Assembly (NCBI GenBank): GCA_015179025.1
Contig: WHUX01000042.1
Coordinates: forward strand, 248,001 to 312,000
Source of the DNA: Terfezia claveryi
Taxonomy: Eukaryota; Ascomycota; Pezizomycetes; Pezizales; Pezizaceae
Direction: 5' to 3'
Length of the DNA stretch: 64,000 bases
Each line of letters opens with the position of its first letter. Position 1 is the first letter of the stretch. A program made the translations under genes and the position numbers. Below the pieces are notes generated by a model. That model saw nothing but the letters and a program-made list of their open reading frames with translations, searched no databases and had not been told where the DNA came from. This document shows positions 34,244-46,851 of this stretch, piece after piece.

Positions 34244-35071
34244 AAGAGCGGAAGGATGGGAAGGCTGCAATATACCTGTGGGCTGTAATTGAGGGTAACA
34301 ATTTAATTTGGATTTTTTGTATATATGCTATGACATTAGGAAATACAACATAGATAGGCACAAGGGTGTCAAACCTGGCCTAAAGATTACACATCTTGTC
34401 GAGTTGCGTTAACTTACCCTGAATTCGCAGTATACGAATCTTCTACAAGAACTACATTCGTAAAGTTGTGTAGTTTCTCTCTACTTTTTCTTTTTCTTTT
34501 CTCTGTAAGATTTTGCATTAAAAAGAGGAGAAAAAAAGCCCACTAGCACTTGCCCGCGCCCCCCAACCCCCAACCCCCAACTTCCAGGAAAAAAAAGCTT
34601 GTGTTAGAGAAAGGAGAGAAAATTTGACTTGAATCAGGCCCGAGCGAAGAAAAAGGTAACCGAACATTTTGTAAATAGTTGTATCACGTGCTTCAGGAGC
34701 AACCTGACGCAAACTTAATGGTTTACTGATCTGGAAGGTGGATATGAAGAAGTGTGTTGGTTATTGATCGGATTGAGGTAGGTTATGGAGGGGGAAAGGT
34801 TATATTTTAATTATTTGAGGCAAAAAGCGGGGATCATTAGGTGCCGCGATTGGGGTCGGTGTCTATGGGCGATGAAGGATATGGGAATCACGGAGGTGCT
34901 GTGTATGGGTTTGTGACCAACCGAGACAAACAAGCAACATCGAGGCAGTATTTGGTACGATGGGTAGGGAAAAAGAGAGATGGTTGAGCTTGTTCTCAGT
35001 TATAGTGGATTGTTGTGTATGCGGCGTTAAGTAATGGCGGTATTCAGAATGTCCAAGCATAAGTGGTGGTT

Positions 35072-35103
<32 letters not shown>

Positions 35104-35157
35104 GCAGTGTAAATAATAGGGTTCGTTTATGGATTGTTTCGTGATATTTCCTAAAAC
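34244..35157. other. intergenic with a 27-base poly(T) run
   Basis: No gene. A run of 27 T lies at 35077-35103. Confidence 0.5.
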
Positions 35158-35688
35158 AATACGTAGCCTCCACCACGCAACGCCGCCTCAATACAATCCA
35201 CAATAATAGAACAATCCTTCATCCACAACGCTGGGTCCTGAAACAACGCCGTAATGTTGCGAGTCCAGAGCATCCGCCAATACTCACCCGTAGTGACGAA
35301 ACCGTAAACTTTGCCATATCTCTCATCGACAGCAGACACTGTTCATGGCCAGTCCAATGGAAAACCACTTCGCCTCCACTATAAGAACGAACTTGTCTTC
35401 CTCTACAGAAATGTAGTCCACGACAATAAATCCTCTGTACCCCCATCTCCAAGTCCACTGCAGTAATATTTTTGCGCCCAGTCTCATGCTTCACATCACA
35501 AGAATAGTACTGATAAGTACGTAAAAGAGGTCATTTATGTTGGAAGCTTTGAACTCGCCATCTGCCGTTGTAGGAAAATCTTCGACATCAAGATATCTCA
35601 CTATTTCTTTATACACCGCTTCCTTGGTATTCAACACAGAATTCGTACCCTCATACTTCGCTTCCGTCAACATTGTCTGGACCGGCAC
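35158..35688 (-). pseudogene. PD-(D/E)XK-nuclease-like fungal repeat-family gene, broken
   Basis: It begins MPVQTMLTEAKYEGTNSVLN, continues AVYKEIVRYLDVEDFPTTAD and NINDLFYVLISTIL, shifts frame to RGFIVVDYISVEEDKFVLIV followed by EAKWFSIGLAM, shifts again through QCLLSMRDM, and ends KVYGFVTTGEYWRML and WMKDCSIIVDCIEAALRGGG. The same order of blocks occurs in a multicopy family of fungal proteins whose name I do not recall. The ED-x5-VEAK stretch looks like the acidic/Lys core of PD-(D/E)XK nucleases. At least two frame shifts separate the blocks, so it is not functional. Assignment to the nuclease fold is inference. Confidence 0.6.
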
Positions 35689-36176
35689 TATACTGATCTC
35701 TAAATCCTAATATATTCTCTGTGAGGTTGCAACGGACGGAGGATATATAAAGTTGTTACTGCATGGAGTAGGGTACCTAGTCTGGCTTGGTAGGGGACCC
35801 ATGTCGATCGTTGTTGGAGAGTGTAACCGCTAGGACAAAACGTGATCACTGGGTGTTAGGTTTGCCCAAACACCGATAGTAATTGTACGCTCCAATCGTC
35901 GCGTGGGTGCCGACCGTTGGGCAGTTTGTTACTCTAGGCCATATTAGGAAATTTCTGGCATCGAGGCTTTGGTCCAAAGGTATCATTTAGGCGGTTTGAC
36001 TAAAGCCGCCACGAGGAACCAGAACTGTGCCACCTTAAAAAAATAAAAACAGCTCTAACTCTGCTCGCACGCTCGCACTATCACCAAAAAAAAAAATACT
36101 TAACAGACTCCATATAATCTCGCTGCCACCTTCATCTCTTCTTCCTTACGCTTCCGTACGGATCAGCACAGTGGCC
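35689..36176. other. intergenic between two nuclease-like remnants
   Basis: No gene seen. The two remnants are transcribed away from each other from this spacer. Confidence 0.4.
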
Positions 36177-37104
36177 ATGGCTGCAAATCGCTCGGCAGGG
36201 AGAGATGTCCACATTTACGGCGCAAACGATCCTACTACAGTCCTTGGAGGTCTCATCGTCACAAATGGTATAACCAACGCGAACTTCTATTCGATGGTGG
36301 AAGTGTTCTTGTTTTTTTGAGAGGGAGTATGTTTTACGATATGAAGATGGTATGGTACTGCAAAGGAATGATGAAGATCTTCGTCGGGGGAGTTATTTCA
36401 TAGTTACAGATGGTAAGTTCTCCTTGGTTATTAGGGTTGAGTTGGTGTTGAGTTCATAGCAGGTACGGTTACCGTCAATAATGAGGAGTGGTTAGTCCGG
36501 ACGATTTCAGTTAATAGTGGAACGAGGGTTGCTGAGTTTCGGGAAACTGTTAGGCAGAGGGATAGAAGATGCGTGATTACAGGGCAGTCTGCGGTGAATG
36601 CTCGAGGGTCTTGGGTTGGTGCATATATTTCCATTAGCATATGAGGGACATTGGATTGCGGCGTTGGATTACTCTTCATCCGAGTAGTGGAGAATCAATC
36701 AACTCAGTACAGAATGGTTTGTTATTGAGGTCGGATGAGCATGCGCTGTTTCATGCTTATGGTTTCTCAATTAACCCTGACGTGAGGATGGATACTTTTT
36801 TATTATAGAGTCTTGGACTGATTATTGTTTTAGGAAAGTTACAAAGTCGTCTGCTTCAATACGGATAAAAAACGGTGTCGCCGGGACACATATAGAGTTT
36901 GAGGATGATGAACGAAGACCAGCTGTTCAGCTTTTATGTTGGCATTTCAGACAGGCTGTATTAGCTAATATGAGGGGAGCTGGTGAGCCGGTGTTTGAGT
37001 GTGATTTTCTACCAGGTTCGGATATGATGGATGAAATAATGAGCGGACCTATGACAGCGACGAGGATGGAATTCGAGGTGTTTAGTCGGTTGGAATCGCA
37101 TTGA
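36177..37104 (+). pseudogene. HNH-endonuclease-domain fungal protein, frameshifted
   Basis: Start MAANRSAGRDVHIYGANDPT, then VEVFLFF. One extra T in a seven-T run breaks the frame before EREYVLRYEDGMVLQRNDED. Next come VRQRDRRCVITGQSAVNARG (the first part of the HNH module) and, in another frame, HIFPLAYEGHW with RRWITLHPSSGESINSVQNG and LLLRSDEHALFHAYGFSINP. An intron (about 36781-36833) precedes THIEFEDDERRPAVQLLCWH and FRQAVLANMRGAGEPVFE. The CVITG, HIFPL and QNGLLLRSDEHALF blocks are the usual HNH zinc-finger-nuclease signature of a large fungal family. Retained introns argue against a retrocopy. Three or four small indels disable it, and one is a homopolymer change. Confidence 0.75.
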
Positions 37105-37398
37105 GTTATGGTGGGTGGTGGTTCATGTAAATACTAGGGTTTGGGATTATCGGTGGATTCCTAGGGTGTTTAATTTCTTCATTTTTAATTGAGCAAGGTA
37201 TGCATTACCAATGCAGCAGCCTTACTCCGTACTCCGCTCACCGATACAAGCAATGCGGCCAACCGGCAATGGGCCGCTACAGCAAATGGATATACCAAAA
37301 TCTCACGCAGGAAAACCATAGAATGCGACAGGCAAAAACTAAGAATAATAAATACCTAAATAATAACCCAAAATATAATGCGATGAGACAAGCAAAAA

Positions 37399-37433
<35 letters not shown>

Positions 37434-38933
37434 CATTGAGCTTGCCTGCTCGGCTCGATACAAAGTAGATAAACTTTAATGGGCTTGCTTATTTAACAGA
37501 AGATAGGAAAACCGGAGAATATATATACACGGAGGTGCGGCTGGTTCCCCCTCCCCTCTTTGGAATTTTTCCTATTCTTTCTACATACCTACAGTATGTA
37601 GGTAGTACGTATACGTACGGAGTACATATCTTTTTTTCCCTCCCCGCATATGTGCATTTGGAAATAAGTCTGGTTGCATAACCACTTGTAGCATACATTA
37701 TTATCCTATTGTTTATGTTGCTGTATCTATTCTGTTTCTGACACTGTGCCAACCAGACTATCTGACACTATACAATATAACTATCGGTGGCTCGGCAACC
37801 TGGTACCCAGTGAAGACTACGGTGCCCTCTACGAGGGTCTGATCGAGACTAGCACGGTCGGTCAGACCCCGAGAACCCTTGGTATGCGTTCATGCAGTTC
37901 ATGCATTCGAGTTATGTAATAGTTGGGGTCAGGGGATTTAGCAGGGACTTCTACAATAGAATAAGTCGAATCACCACCAACCAATCAAGTGCTTCTCTGC
38001 ATCAAGCTTTTTACCCCACTGCGCTAGCGAAATCTGGCTGTTGCCTTGGGTAAGTGTTATCATTCTCTTGATCTTCACATGCTGTACAACTACTGCGGAG
38101 ATATATTTCGTCTAAAACAGCAAGAAAGCTCCTGTACCAGACTGCTGGGTTTTTTGTTTCTGGCGTGTTGAACCGGACATAATTTATACCCAAATGCTAT
38201 AAGTACTGTCGATCAAGCAGTGCCCAATTGGGCATGTTATCCACCGGAATCTAGTCAACCGTACGTTATTATTCGTGACCTTCCTGGTGACTACAGAACC
38301 CAGTATACCTGTTTTTTCTGTCCTATACCTCACTTACACCTCTTGTGCCACCTGAGATGCTTCACGAGGCAGCAAGAGGAGGGCTACATGTTCCGGCTTA
38401 CTGCCTGAACATTTTCTTTTTGATCAGTCCAGGCCTGTGGCTTCCACTGACTATCTGGGGCTGAATCAGTCAAGGATTAGCACATCTTCGGTCTCCAGAA
38501 GCGAATTTCTACGTTACGCCAGATCATGCCATCACATTGAAACTTGCTTTATTATATCGAGTTTCCACAAAGTAAGCACCATTGGGGTTAACTAAGTACA
38601 TTCATACTTCCAATCTTATGGTTCATCCGCATACCAATGTTCGGATCCAGAATCCCTCGGGGAAAGATGGAATATTAGATAGAGAGAAAAATACACCCCC
38701 ATCAGTACAATATTTACCTCTCAATTTGCAGGGGACGATTGGAATAATCAGAAATGATTCCATGAATCTAGCACAGACGGCTGCATTATGCCTTTAGGAT
38801 AAGAGGCTGTCATTGCCGGTGACTGGCCTGGCCTGTCACCTGTCCTATTTTGGTACCTGTACACATAGCTTCAGTTATAGTTGATAACGTTCTATTCCTA
38901 GGGTCGAGTCGGGGTTCTTGAAAATATATCATA
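37105..38933. other. long intergenic region
   Basis: No supported gene. It contains a run of about 27 A (37401-37427) and a palindrome around 37583-37606 (ACATACCTACAGTATGTAGG). A short frame near 37790-37880 looks coding-like but has no start, partner exon or known motif. Confidence 0.4.
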
Positions 38934-40464
38934 ATGTCAGGGTTCAGCCTACGGTCTTTCAAGGCCAATATCAAAAACTCAATTCAGGAGTTTCGAGCTT
39001 CAACTAGGTTCCGCAGCACATCCTCTCAAAGCCTTGTCCTCCCATACTTCTACTGTACTCTATACTTACTCACTGGAGCTACGGCATATTACAGACCCCA
39101 TGGACCAGGATCCATGGGACCACCGCCACCGCCAGTTCCGTGGCAAAGCCGGCCAAACACAGGAGGGGATCTAGATGCTTTCCAGAGGCCACTCGGGATC
39201 GGTGATGAGAGGCTTCCAGAGCCGTTGCGAGTATTGTAAGATTTTCTAGTTAATGTGAAACTTGAGAGTGGACTGATTGGAGTACAGTGTCAACGCAGCA
39301 TATTATCCAAACTGGGGAGTGTACAAGCAAGGCCCTCCATCTTCGCTCAACTTGGCTTGCATATCTCATGTGTTTTATGCATTTGCCCACGTGAAACAGG
39401 ATGGTACAGTCTATGTATGTTGTACCAATTTCCATATCCGTTCTCGTCAGCAACTGACGGCAATTGTGACGTCAAGATTAGCGATGAGTGGGCAGATACA
39501 CAGATTGAGGTGGACGGGACGCATGGTTGTCTCCAAGCCTTTGGGAAGTTGAAATTAGAGTATAAGCACTTGAAGGTGATCTTATCAGTTGGAGGCGGTG
39601 GTAAGGGCGGCCAGCATTTTGCCCAGGTAGCCAGAGATGCAAGATCAAGAGGAATTTTTGCATATACTGCCAAGCAATTGGTGATACAATATGGCTTGGA
39701 TGGGATTGACAGTATGTTGCTTTATTCAAAAGTGCGCATTATGCACTCAGTAGAGGGTAACTGACATTTCGTATCATGGCACAGTCGACTGGGAACACCC
39801 ATCAAACCCAATCGATGGGCAGCATTACCTCCAACTCCTCCAAGATCTTAGACAATATCTCCCTGCGCCTCAATACATCCTCACCTCTGCCCTACCTGCT
39901 GGAGAATGGGCCCTCTGCAATATCGACCTGTTCGCTGCTTCGCAGTTACTTGATTTCATCAATATCATGGCCTATGATTTCTCTGGACCATGGACACCAC
40001 AATCGGGCCACCAAGCCCAGCTTTTCTCTCCCCAAGTGCCCCACAATGACCACGCAATCCACTCTGGTCATGGCACAATAACATATCTCCAATCAAAAAA
40101 TGTACCAAAGAAGAAAATTCTTCTCGGGATCCCAGTTTACGGACGCTCGTTCCTGGGAATCAATCACATTGGGCAACACTACCGCGGCGCAGGCGGAGAG
40201 GATGGGGTATTTCTATACAAGGACCTACCCAGGCCTGGTGCAAGCCCGGAAATTGTGGACCAGGTTGTGGGCGCGGCTTATTCAGTGGGTGGGGACGGCG
40301 GGTTCGTCACCTATGATAACCCGGATACAGTGAGGATGAAGGCGAACTACGTCAGGGAGATGGGACTCGGGGGTATATTCTTTTGGACTGGGGCGGCCGA
40401 TGTCCGGAGTGGTGATAGGAGTCTGATAGAGACGAGCTATGTCACTTTACACACTCAGTTGTAA
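38934..40464 (+). CDS. glycoside hydrolase family 18 chitinase
   Basis: Hydrolyses chitin by the substrate-assisted mechanism. Exons 38934-39235, 39288-39414, 39477-39711 and 39785-40464 give 447 residues. The catalytic site DGIDIDWEHP is created only when the third intron is removed, and its Glu is the acid/base. Other family blocks: VNAAYYPNWGVYKQGP, ISHVFYAFAHV, LKVILSVGGGGKGGQHFAQV (the SxGG strand), INIMAYDFSGPW (the YD pair near the substrate), ILLGIPVYGRSF, and a C-terminal GGIFFWTGAAD with the conserved Trp. There is no classical signal peptide at the start. Instead a hydrophobic segment (about residues 33-50, LVLPYFYCTLYLLTGATAYY) could act as a signal anchor. Its role in wall remodelling or nutrition is not settled by sequence. 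Confidence 0.92.
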
Positions 40465-41494
40465 AGGAGGACATGCTACGTTTTCGGACGACGGAAAGTT
40501 TGTGGGCATTTAGTGAGTTGATACGCCCACGACAATCAACATAAAGATCCTTACTACGGACATGTTTGTCTTGGGAGCGACTTCTTTTACTTGCTAATTT
40601 TATTTCAAATGAGCTTGGGGCTATTTTTCCATTACTGCTGTTGGCTTGCTCTCTTCTGGGCACGGAACTTCTCCACTCCTCTTTTTTCGTTAACTTGTTG
40701 CCCTGTTTCTGCTGCGTTGATATGTATCACTCGGTATTCTTAGCTTGAGCAGAGCATACACGTTTATTGATTTCGAAAGTTCTTTTTCTTCTGAGAGCTA
40801 AGAATCAATTTCATACACTAAATGTAAGATGTACTCCGTACATGTTGGAATGACAAGGTTAATGAACAGCAACACTAGCAACAGATGGATAGGTAGATGA
40901 ATGGCCAATGAAGGATCACTTCACGTCACGTCTGTGTGAATATGTCTGGACGTATTAGAGTATGCGCGGACGTACGTGTGCGAGAGATATAAGTATATGA
41001 GTTATGAGTCTTCTCGTTTACCCTTTAAATGGGTTCTCAACGCTCTATATCTACACATAAAGGGATGATGCAGTGAATATTGCCATAGCAAGCAGGTATG
41101 TGACGTACTTCTCAACAGTACTTTAAATAATAAGGCTGGGCAATCTTCGGGGGTGTGGTGCAGACAAGATTCCTCCGTACCTTCCGGCGGGGACAGCTTA
41201 TGGCTCTGGATCTCCTGCGATGTTTGACCGTTGAAGAGCTGCCTGCGTAGGTACCCTCCCTGTTCTCTGCCTGCTGTGCGTTGTTTTAATCTGTGGTGGG
41301 GTAGGAGGGGGGAAAAAGTAAACGGAGTCGCGAGCTACTTCCGCCGTCCTCAGCTAGGTTTTAATCAAGCTGGGCCCTTGGATGTCTACTTAACCGTTCT
41401 CTCATATTTACTCATCCTTTAACTCTGCCACCCAGCCTATCTTTCAATTCTTTCATTCTTCCCTTAGATACCCCCCGATATTCGTCCTGCCGCA
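40465..41494. other. intergenic, upstream of HIS1
   Basis: No gene supported. Pyrimidine-rich tracts in the last 100 bases (about 41395-41465) fit the HIS1 promoter/leader. I looked for a TGACTC Gcn4/CpcA site: no perfect one was noticed. Confidence 0.4.
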
Positions 41495-42846
41495 ATGGAT
41501 CTCGTTAACCAGTGAGTCTTTCTTTTCTTTCGAAGGAAGAGTGATGGGGTTATACCGAGATTCGTGACGATCAATCGTGAGGATGATCCAACACGGGGGG
41601 AAAGGGCTTTGGAGAGGCTAATCAGGGAAATCATCGCAATTGTAGCTTGAACGACCGTCTCCTCTTCGCCGTGCCCAAGAGTAAGCAATATTCAAAGCTT
41701 TAAACTATCATCCAAATTGCAGCCTGAGCCTCTCCCCCCCCACCCCCCCTCCACCTCTGATACCCCACCATCAATGCCACCACATCTTTCAGTCAATACT
41801 AACCCCCCCACCTCCTCGACACACAGAGGGTCGCCTCCAACAATCCTGCCTCGACCTCCTCAAAGGCTCTGACATCCAATTCCACCGACACTCTCGCCTC
41901 GACATCGCTCTCTGCATCAACTTCCCCATCGCACTAATCTTCCTCCCTGCAGCCGACATCCCCGTCTTCGTCGGCGAAGGCCGCGTTGACCTCGGCATCA
42001 CCGGGCACGACCAAGTCCGCGAATCTCGCACGACCGAGGTCGAGCAGATCCTCGATCTCGGCTTTGGAAAATGTAAGCTTCAAGTTCAGGTCCCCGAAAA
42101 GGGCGATATCCAGGATCCCAAAGACCTAGTGGGACGAAACATTGTCACCAGCTTTGTATCACTTACGAGGGAGTATTTTGAGAAGCTGGAGGTGGAGGCG
42201 GGCGGAGAGGATGAGAGGGGGGCAACAAAAATCAAGTACGTGGGGGGAAGTGTGGAGGCGGCATGTGCATTGGGCGTGGCGGACGGGATTGTGGATTTAG
42301 TTGGTATGTAGAGCATCTACTATTCCCTCTCTATACAAAGTACAGCAATGCTAAGGCTACTCCCCAAACACATAGAATCCGGTGAAACTATGAAAGCCGC
42401 TGGTCTCAAGCCCATCGCAACCCTCATCGAAACATCCGCTGTTCTCATCAAATCCAAGCACCCCTCCCATCCTGAACTGATTGACCGCATCTGCTCCCGC
42501 ATCCGCGGTGTCATCAGTCCGTCCCCCTCCCCCATCCCTCTAAAAAGAGAAGCATATTCCCGAATTTTTTGACACTTGAATTAACATTCTCACTGTTCTA
42601 GCCGCACAAAAATACGTTCTCTGCACGTACAACATCCCCCGCTCCAAGCTCCCCTACGTGGTACAAATCACTCCGGGCAAGCGCGCACCGACGGTAACTC
42701 AGCTAATGGACCAGGGGGACGAGGACTGGGCGGCGGTGAGTGTGATGGTGGAGAAGAGTAAGATAGCTGTGGTTATGGATCAGTTGGAGGAGGTGGGCGC
42801 GACGGATATATTAGTGATGAATCTGAGTAATAGCAGGAGTAGCTAG
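41495..42846 (+). CDS. HIS1: HIS1, ATP phosphoribosyltransferase
   Basis: First enzyme of histidine biosynthesis, joining ATP and PRPP. Five exons (41495-41511, 41646-41680, 41827-42303, 42376-42516, 42602-42846) give 304 residues, typical of the long, histidine-inhibited form. Start MDLVNHLNDRLLFAVPKKGR; then IQFHRHSRLDIALC, LPAADIPVFVGEGRVDLGIT followed by GHD, the PRPP-loop region GGSVEAACALGVADGIVDLV with ESGETM, and the regulatory C-terminal domain (KYVLCTYNIPRSKLPYVVQI, TPGKRAPTVTQL, EEVGATDILVMNL). The first two exons are very short. Convergent with the mitochondrial GatB gene; a poly(T)/poly(G) tract follows the stop. Confidence 0.95.
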
Positions 42847-42855
42847 GTGTATATT

Positions 42856-42895
42856 TTTTTTTTTTTTTTTTTTTTGGGAGGGGGGGGATGGGGGG
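42856..42895 (+). repeat. poly(T) then G-rich tract
   Basis: More than 20 T followed by GGGAGGGGGGGGATGGGGGGG just after HIS1, in the convergent spacer. Confidence 0.8.
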
Positions 42896-43108
42896 GTGTG
42901 GAATTGGGTTTCTTGGGATATATGGGAGGATAGATGTAGATGATGTTGTAGAACCAATCTTTTTTTTTTTGGTCTTGGTTAAACATAAAAAAATTTTTGG
43001 AGGAAAGGAAGTTTGGGCGGAATGGGAAATATCGTTTGCGCAATTTCTTTTTGAAAGAAAGCAAGAAAGAAGGTTTTCCTCTTTTCATGTGGCCGAAAAC
43101 CGCAACTT

Positions 43109-45544
43109 CTATTCTGCTTTCCCTTCCCCATCCAACAACCCCCCCACCACCCTTTCCACCCTCCTAGCATCCACGCTTCCCTCCCCCTCCCTAACCACCT
43201 TTCCTACAAACCAATTCCTTAACCCTCCCAACTTCTTCTCCAACCCCTTCGCCTTCTTGCCGCCCTCCTCAACCTCCTTCACCCACTGCTCCCTTACATT
43301 CCTATACTGCGTGTACATATCTCCAGATTCGTTTATCACTTTTTTGATTAGATTTGTGAGATCGGAGGAGGAGAGGGGGAGGAGGAGGAGGGAGTTTGTT
43401 GTGATGTAGGTTGGGATGTCGATTGTGTTTTGGGAGGTGGTGGAGGAGGAGACCAAAGTGGTGATGATGTAAGGGAGGAGGGATTTAGACGTACGTCCGG
43501 TGATTTTTCCGAGGAGGAGGTGGCTAATGATGTCTGCGAGGTGGGTGGTTGTAACGGGGTTTTGGGACCAAGTCAAGTTTGCGGAGGTCAAGTTTGCGGG
43601 AAGTTCGTGGATTACCCTGAAAAGGTTGAATGGAGGTTAGATTAGGGTAAGGGGGAGAGAAAAGAGAGGAAAAACCTACCAATTTCCCACAACTCTGCCC
43701 GCGTCTTTAATAACCTCTTCCTCCTCCCCTGCTACTTCTAGATGTCTTCTAACTTTCGCTACTACCTCCTCAAAATACCCCACTCTTGCACCACCATCCC
43801 ACGCCATCAATGTATTCGCATCCTTCAATGTCAAGCCGTATTCACCCCCTGCCTTCACCTCCCTAGACAGCCTCCCCAGCATATCATCCGGCAGCTCTGG
43901 CATCTCCCTCCTCAACCACTCCACCACGCCCCTTCCCACCCTGATAGGAGGCACATCCGGCTCCGGCATATACCTATAATCGACCTCCCCCTCCTTTCCT
44001 CTCAATCTAAACGTCTTTCCCAACTCCCCATCCCACCCCCTCGTTTCCCCCGCGACTACTCCTCCATTCTCAAGTATAGATACCTGTCTCCGGGCTTCGG
44101 CCTCAACTGCCTCCTCGACAACTTTTATGCTGAAGAGGTTTTTGATTTCGCAGCGCTGGCCTAATTTAGTTGAGCCACGGGGGCGAACAGAGACGTTGAC
44201 ATCGCAGCGGAGCCCGCCCCATTCCATTCCTATGACCGCGGTGCGGGATGCGCGGAGGAGGGACTGCAGCTTGCGGAGCGCCAGGGAGGCGTGTGTGGAG
44301 GAGGGGAGGCAGGGCGTAGTGATGACTTCGATGAGGGGGTGGGAAACGCGGTTGAGGTCGATTAGGTGTGTGCTGGGGGTGGTCATGGGGTCGAGAGAAG
44401 GTGTGGTGATGGTTTTCGCAGTATCCTAGAATACAATATCAGGTAAGGCAGTGGAGTTCTAGTGGTGCAGGAGGAGGCGTGGGGGGGGAGATAAGGGAGG
44501 GATTGTGGGGGGGATATATATACACATACCTGCTCCATCTGAACCTGCTTAATCCCAACCACCATTTCCTCCACGCCCTCACCTAGTTCAATCCCATCCG
44601 TCGGAAAAAGCTTAATAAAACCATCTTTCGCCAGTGGATCTACTCCTCGCCAAATTGCAAATTATTTCCTACACAGTCGGTAAGCTGCCCCATAAACGCT
44701 TCGACGCTGTAGTGGGGTTTTTGATATAGACTGAGGGTAGGGAGAGGGAGAGGAGTTACCCGTACGGTAGAACTGCGTAATCTGATACCCCCCCGGCTGG
44801 TCCCAATAGAAGTAGTGTTTCCGGTCGAACCTCGACTCAGGCATAATCTCACAGTTGAGGGCTATTGCTGCGCGGAGGGCGGGGAGGAGGGTTTGCGGTT
44901 GGAAGATCTATCCCCAATCCAGATAATTGTCAGTTTCATCGTATCCATCCATTTATAATAATGTGTAGAGATAAAACGTAAAAGAAAAAATAAAATAAAA
45001 TAAAATAAAATAACGAACAGGTTGACTCCCGGGCAGCGCCGCATCAAATAGCCCTACATGCGAATTTGGCGTCTCATTTAAACTCGTTTTCGCATCTAAC
45101 TCCCCACACAAACCCCCGCCCACCCTCCAGCGCCCCGTATTAGAAATACTCCATCAATAAGCCAGCTTTTTACTATAAATGTGACCAAACCAGAAAATAG
45201 CTTCCTCCCCGTATTCAACTGCGCATGGATCTCCAGTCCACAAACGACCTCCCACCTGCCCCCGTGCCCGGAGATTCCATTCCATAGAACTCCATCACCC
45301 TCGTTCTTCCCTTGGTCTTTCTCCTCGTGCGCATCTTTCCGCGCTTTGCGTTGGGCTTTGGCGGTTTTATGGAAGGAGTTGTCGGAGGTGGTGGGGAGGA
45401 AGGAAGATGCTGGGGGGATGCGGTTGTAGTAGTTGCGAATCGGTGAGAGAGAGGCGCCGGCCGCAAGCGGGGGAATTGAGTTCGCTGGGGGTTGAGGATG
45501 GATAGGACGAGGGCGTGCCGGGGCCGTGGGAGAGGGTGGGGCAT
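43109..45544 (-). CDS. PET112: mitochondrial glutamyl-tRNA(Gln) amidotransferase subunit B (GatB/PET112)
   Basis: Subunit B of the mitochondrial GatFAB complex, which converts Glu-tRNA(Gln) to Gln-tRNA(Gln). The start at 45544 ([20 protein letters not shown]) is basic and hydrophobic, a likely mitochondrial presequence, followed by a Pro/Ser linker. Blocks in order: [120 protein letters not shown], and the tail domain ending before 43109 ([26 protein letters not shown]). At least five introns interrupt it; one holds an AAAAT repeat. The last intron joins VVGNW to [20 protein letters not shown]. All key blocks are kept; exact N-terminal splice sites were not fully checked. Confidence 0.9.
44985..45013 (+). 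repeat. AAAAT pentanucleotide microsatellite
   Basis: About five copies of TAAAA inside an intron of the GatB gene. Confidence 0.85.
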
Positions 45545-45830
45545 TTTGTGGTTGTTTGTTGCTGGTGTGGTTGGTGGCAACTTATGCGGTTGGATGTCGC
45601 TAGGGTTTGGGTGGCTTCAGGGTAATACCTCTACAAGACCTACAGTACCGATTACAGCTTCGCGTCCTTTATGGCGGCGGGGTCATGAATCTCCATTGCA
45701 CAAAAACAAAACAAGTTTTAAAGAAAGTGTACTGATTTCGAATTTGAGGAAGAGCACACAGTTATACCTTTGTATATAATACAGTACATCTAGACTTTAA
45801 ACCTTTCAGTGAAACCCAATTTCCCCCCCC

Positions 45831-46310
45831 TCACTCCACCTCCCGTACAGGATCATCAACAAACATAGCAACACCCCTCTTCAACAACCCATTATGAGAG
45901 CTCAGGGTAACAAGTGCAAAAGCAACAGTTCCTTGGACAAATGCCAAAACCAATGAATATCCCGCCAAATCCCCAGGTCCTCCACTAGCCGCCTCGCAGA
46001 CCTCCACCCCTATAATCCCTCCCTTTAGTCTGCTATACCAACAAGCACTACTATTACGAACGTTAACCTCCTTTGAACAATAGCCTAACATAAGTACCTA
46101 CCTATCTCTAACACGTCCCAGGCTCATTACAAAACAACACACACCCTGATGGATAACATTTCCACAGCAAGACCATTTCCTATCATCGCAATGACACGAC
46201 TGCCGCTTTATCAGGGCGCTGGTACTGATCCGAGCGGGTGGTTTGTCTGTGGTAGGCTCTGGATGGTTGTTGGCATTAGGATTAGGGACGGTAGGTGCGC
46301 CAGAATACCT
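45831..46310 (-). CDS. cysteine-rich membrane or secreted protein, 3' part
   Basis: Not recognised. Two minus-strand frames join across a plausible intron of about 60 nt (GTGTGTG donor in the segment before 46135, TTAG acceptor near 46092). The joined stretch reads IKRQSCHCDDRKWSCCGNVI, then HQGYCSKEVNVRNSSACWYS, then a C-terminal hydrophobic segment DLAGYSLVLAFVQGTVAFAL before the end FVDDPVREVE. Eight cysteines in the extracellular-looking part and one membrane span suggest a surface protein. The 5' end is unclear; a frame at 46504-46737 could be an upstream exon. There is no start codon with a signal peptide that I trust. Confidence 0.35.
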
Positions 46311-46851
46311 ACAATGGTTGACTTGTGGTCTCTTACACCCAACAAATAACATTTGCCGTTTGTGGGAGGGGGAAGCTTCTGCTCCTCCCAAACATGCGGT
46401 ACCTTTGCTCCGGCAGGATTTACACGATAAAGATAGGATTTTGGTTCACACTGACCGGGAATTGTTTAAGTAGCCGTTGTGATATATACTCTCTTGATAA
46501 CGGTCAACCAGGAAGTGCAAGCAATTTTGAGCGGTAGCTCTCATTGTGTACAATAGTAAACATTGTGGGAGGATCATTCTTGACTTGATAATGACGTGTT
46601 GAATCTGCATCCACATTCAATACCCCTTCCCTTTCGCCCCTTCCATAATATGTACTCCCGATGATGCCCCGATCGTATCCACCTTCCCCTGTAGCATCTC
46701 CAAACAATTCCCATACACCCATAGAACACATGCCCAAGGAATACTTTCAGCCTCATTTCTCGTCTACTTATCAATGCCCCTAACTATGCCGCGCGCCACC
46801 AAGGGATAAAAATCAAACTCACCAAGATATCCTTACTGCCACACTCGCCTT

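Noticed and set aside
37790..37880. Coding-like stretch (PSEDYGALYEGLIETSTVG)
   Set aside because: No start, no second exon and no known family, so it was left unannotated.
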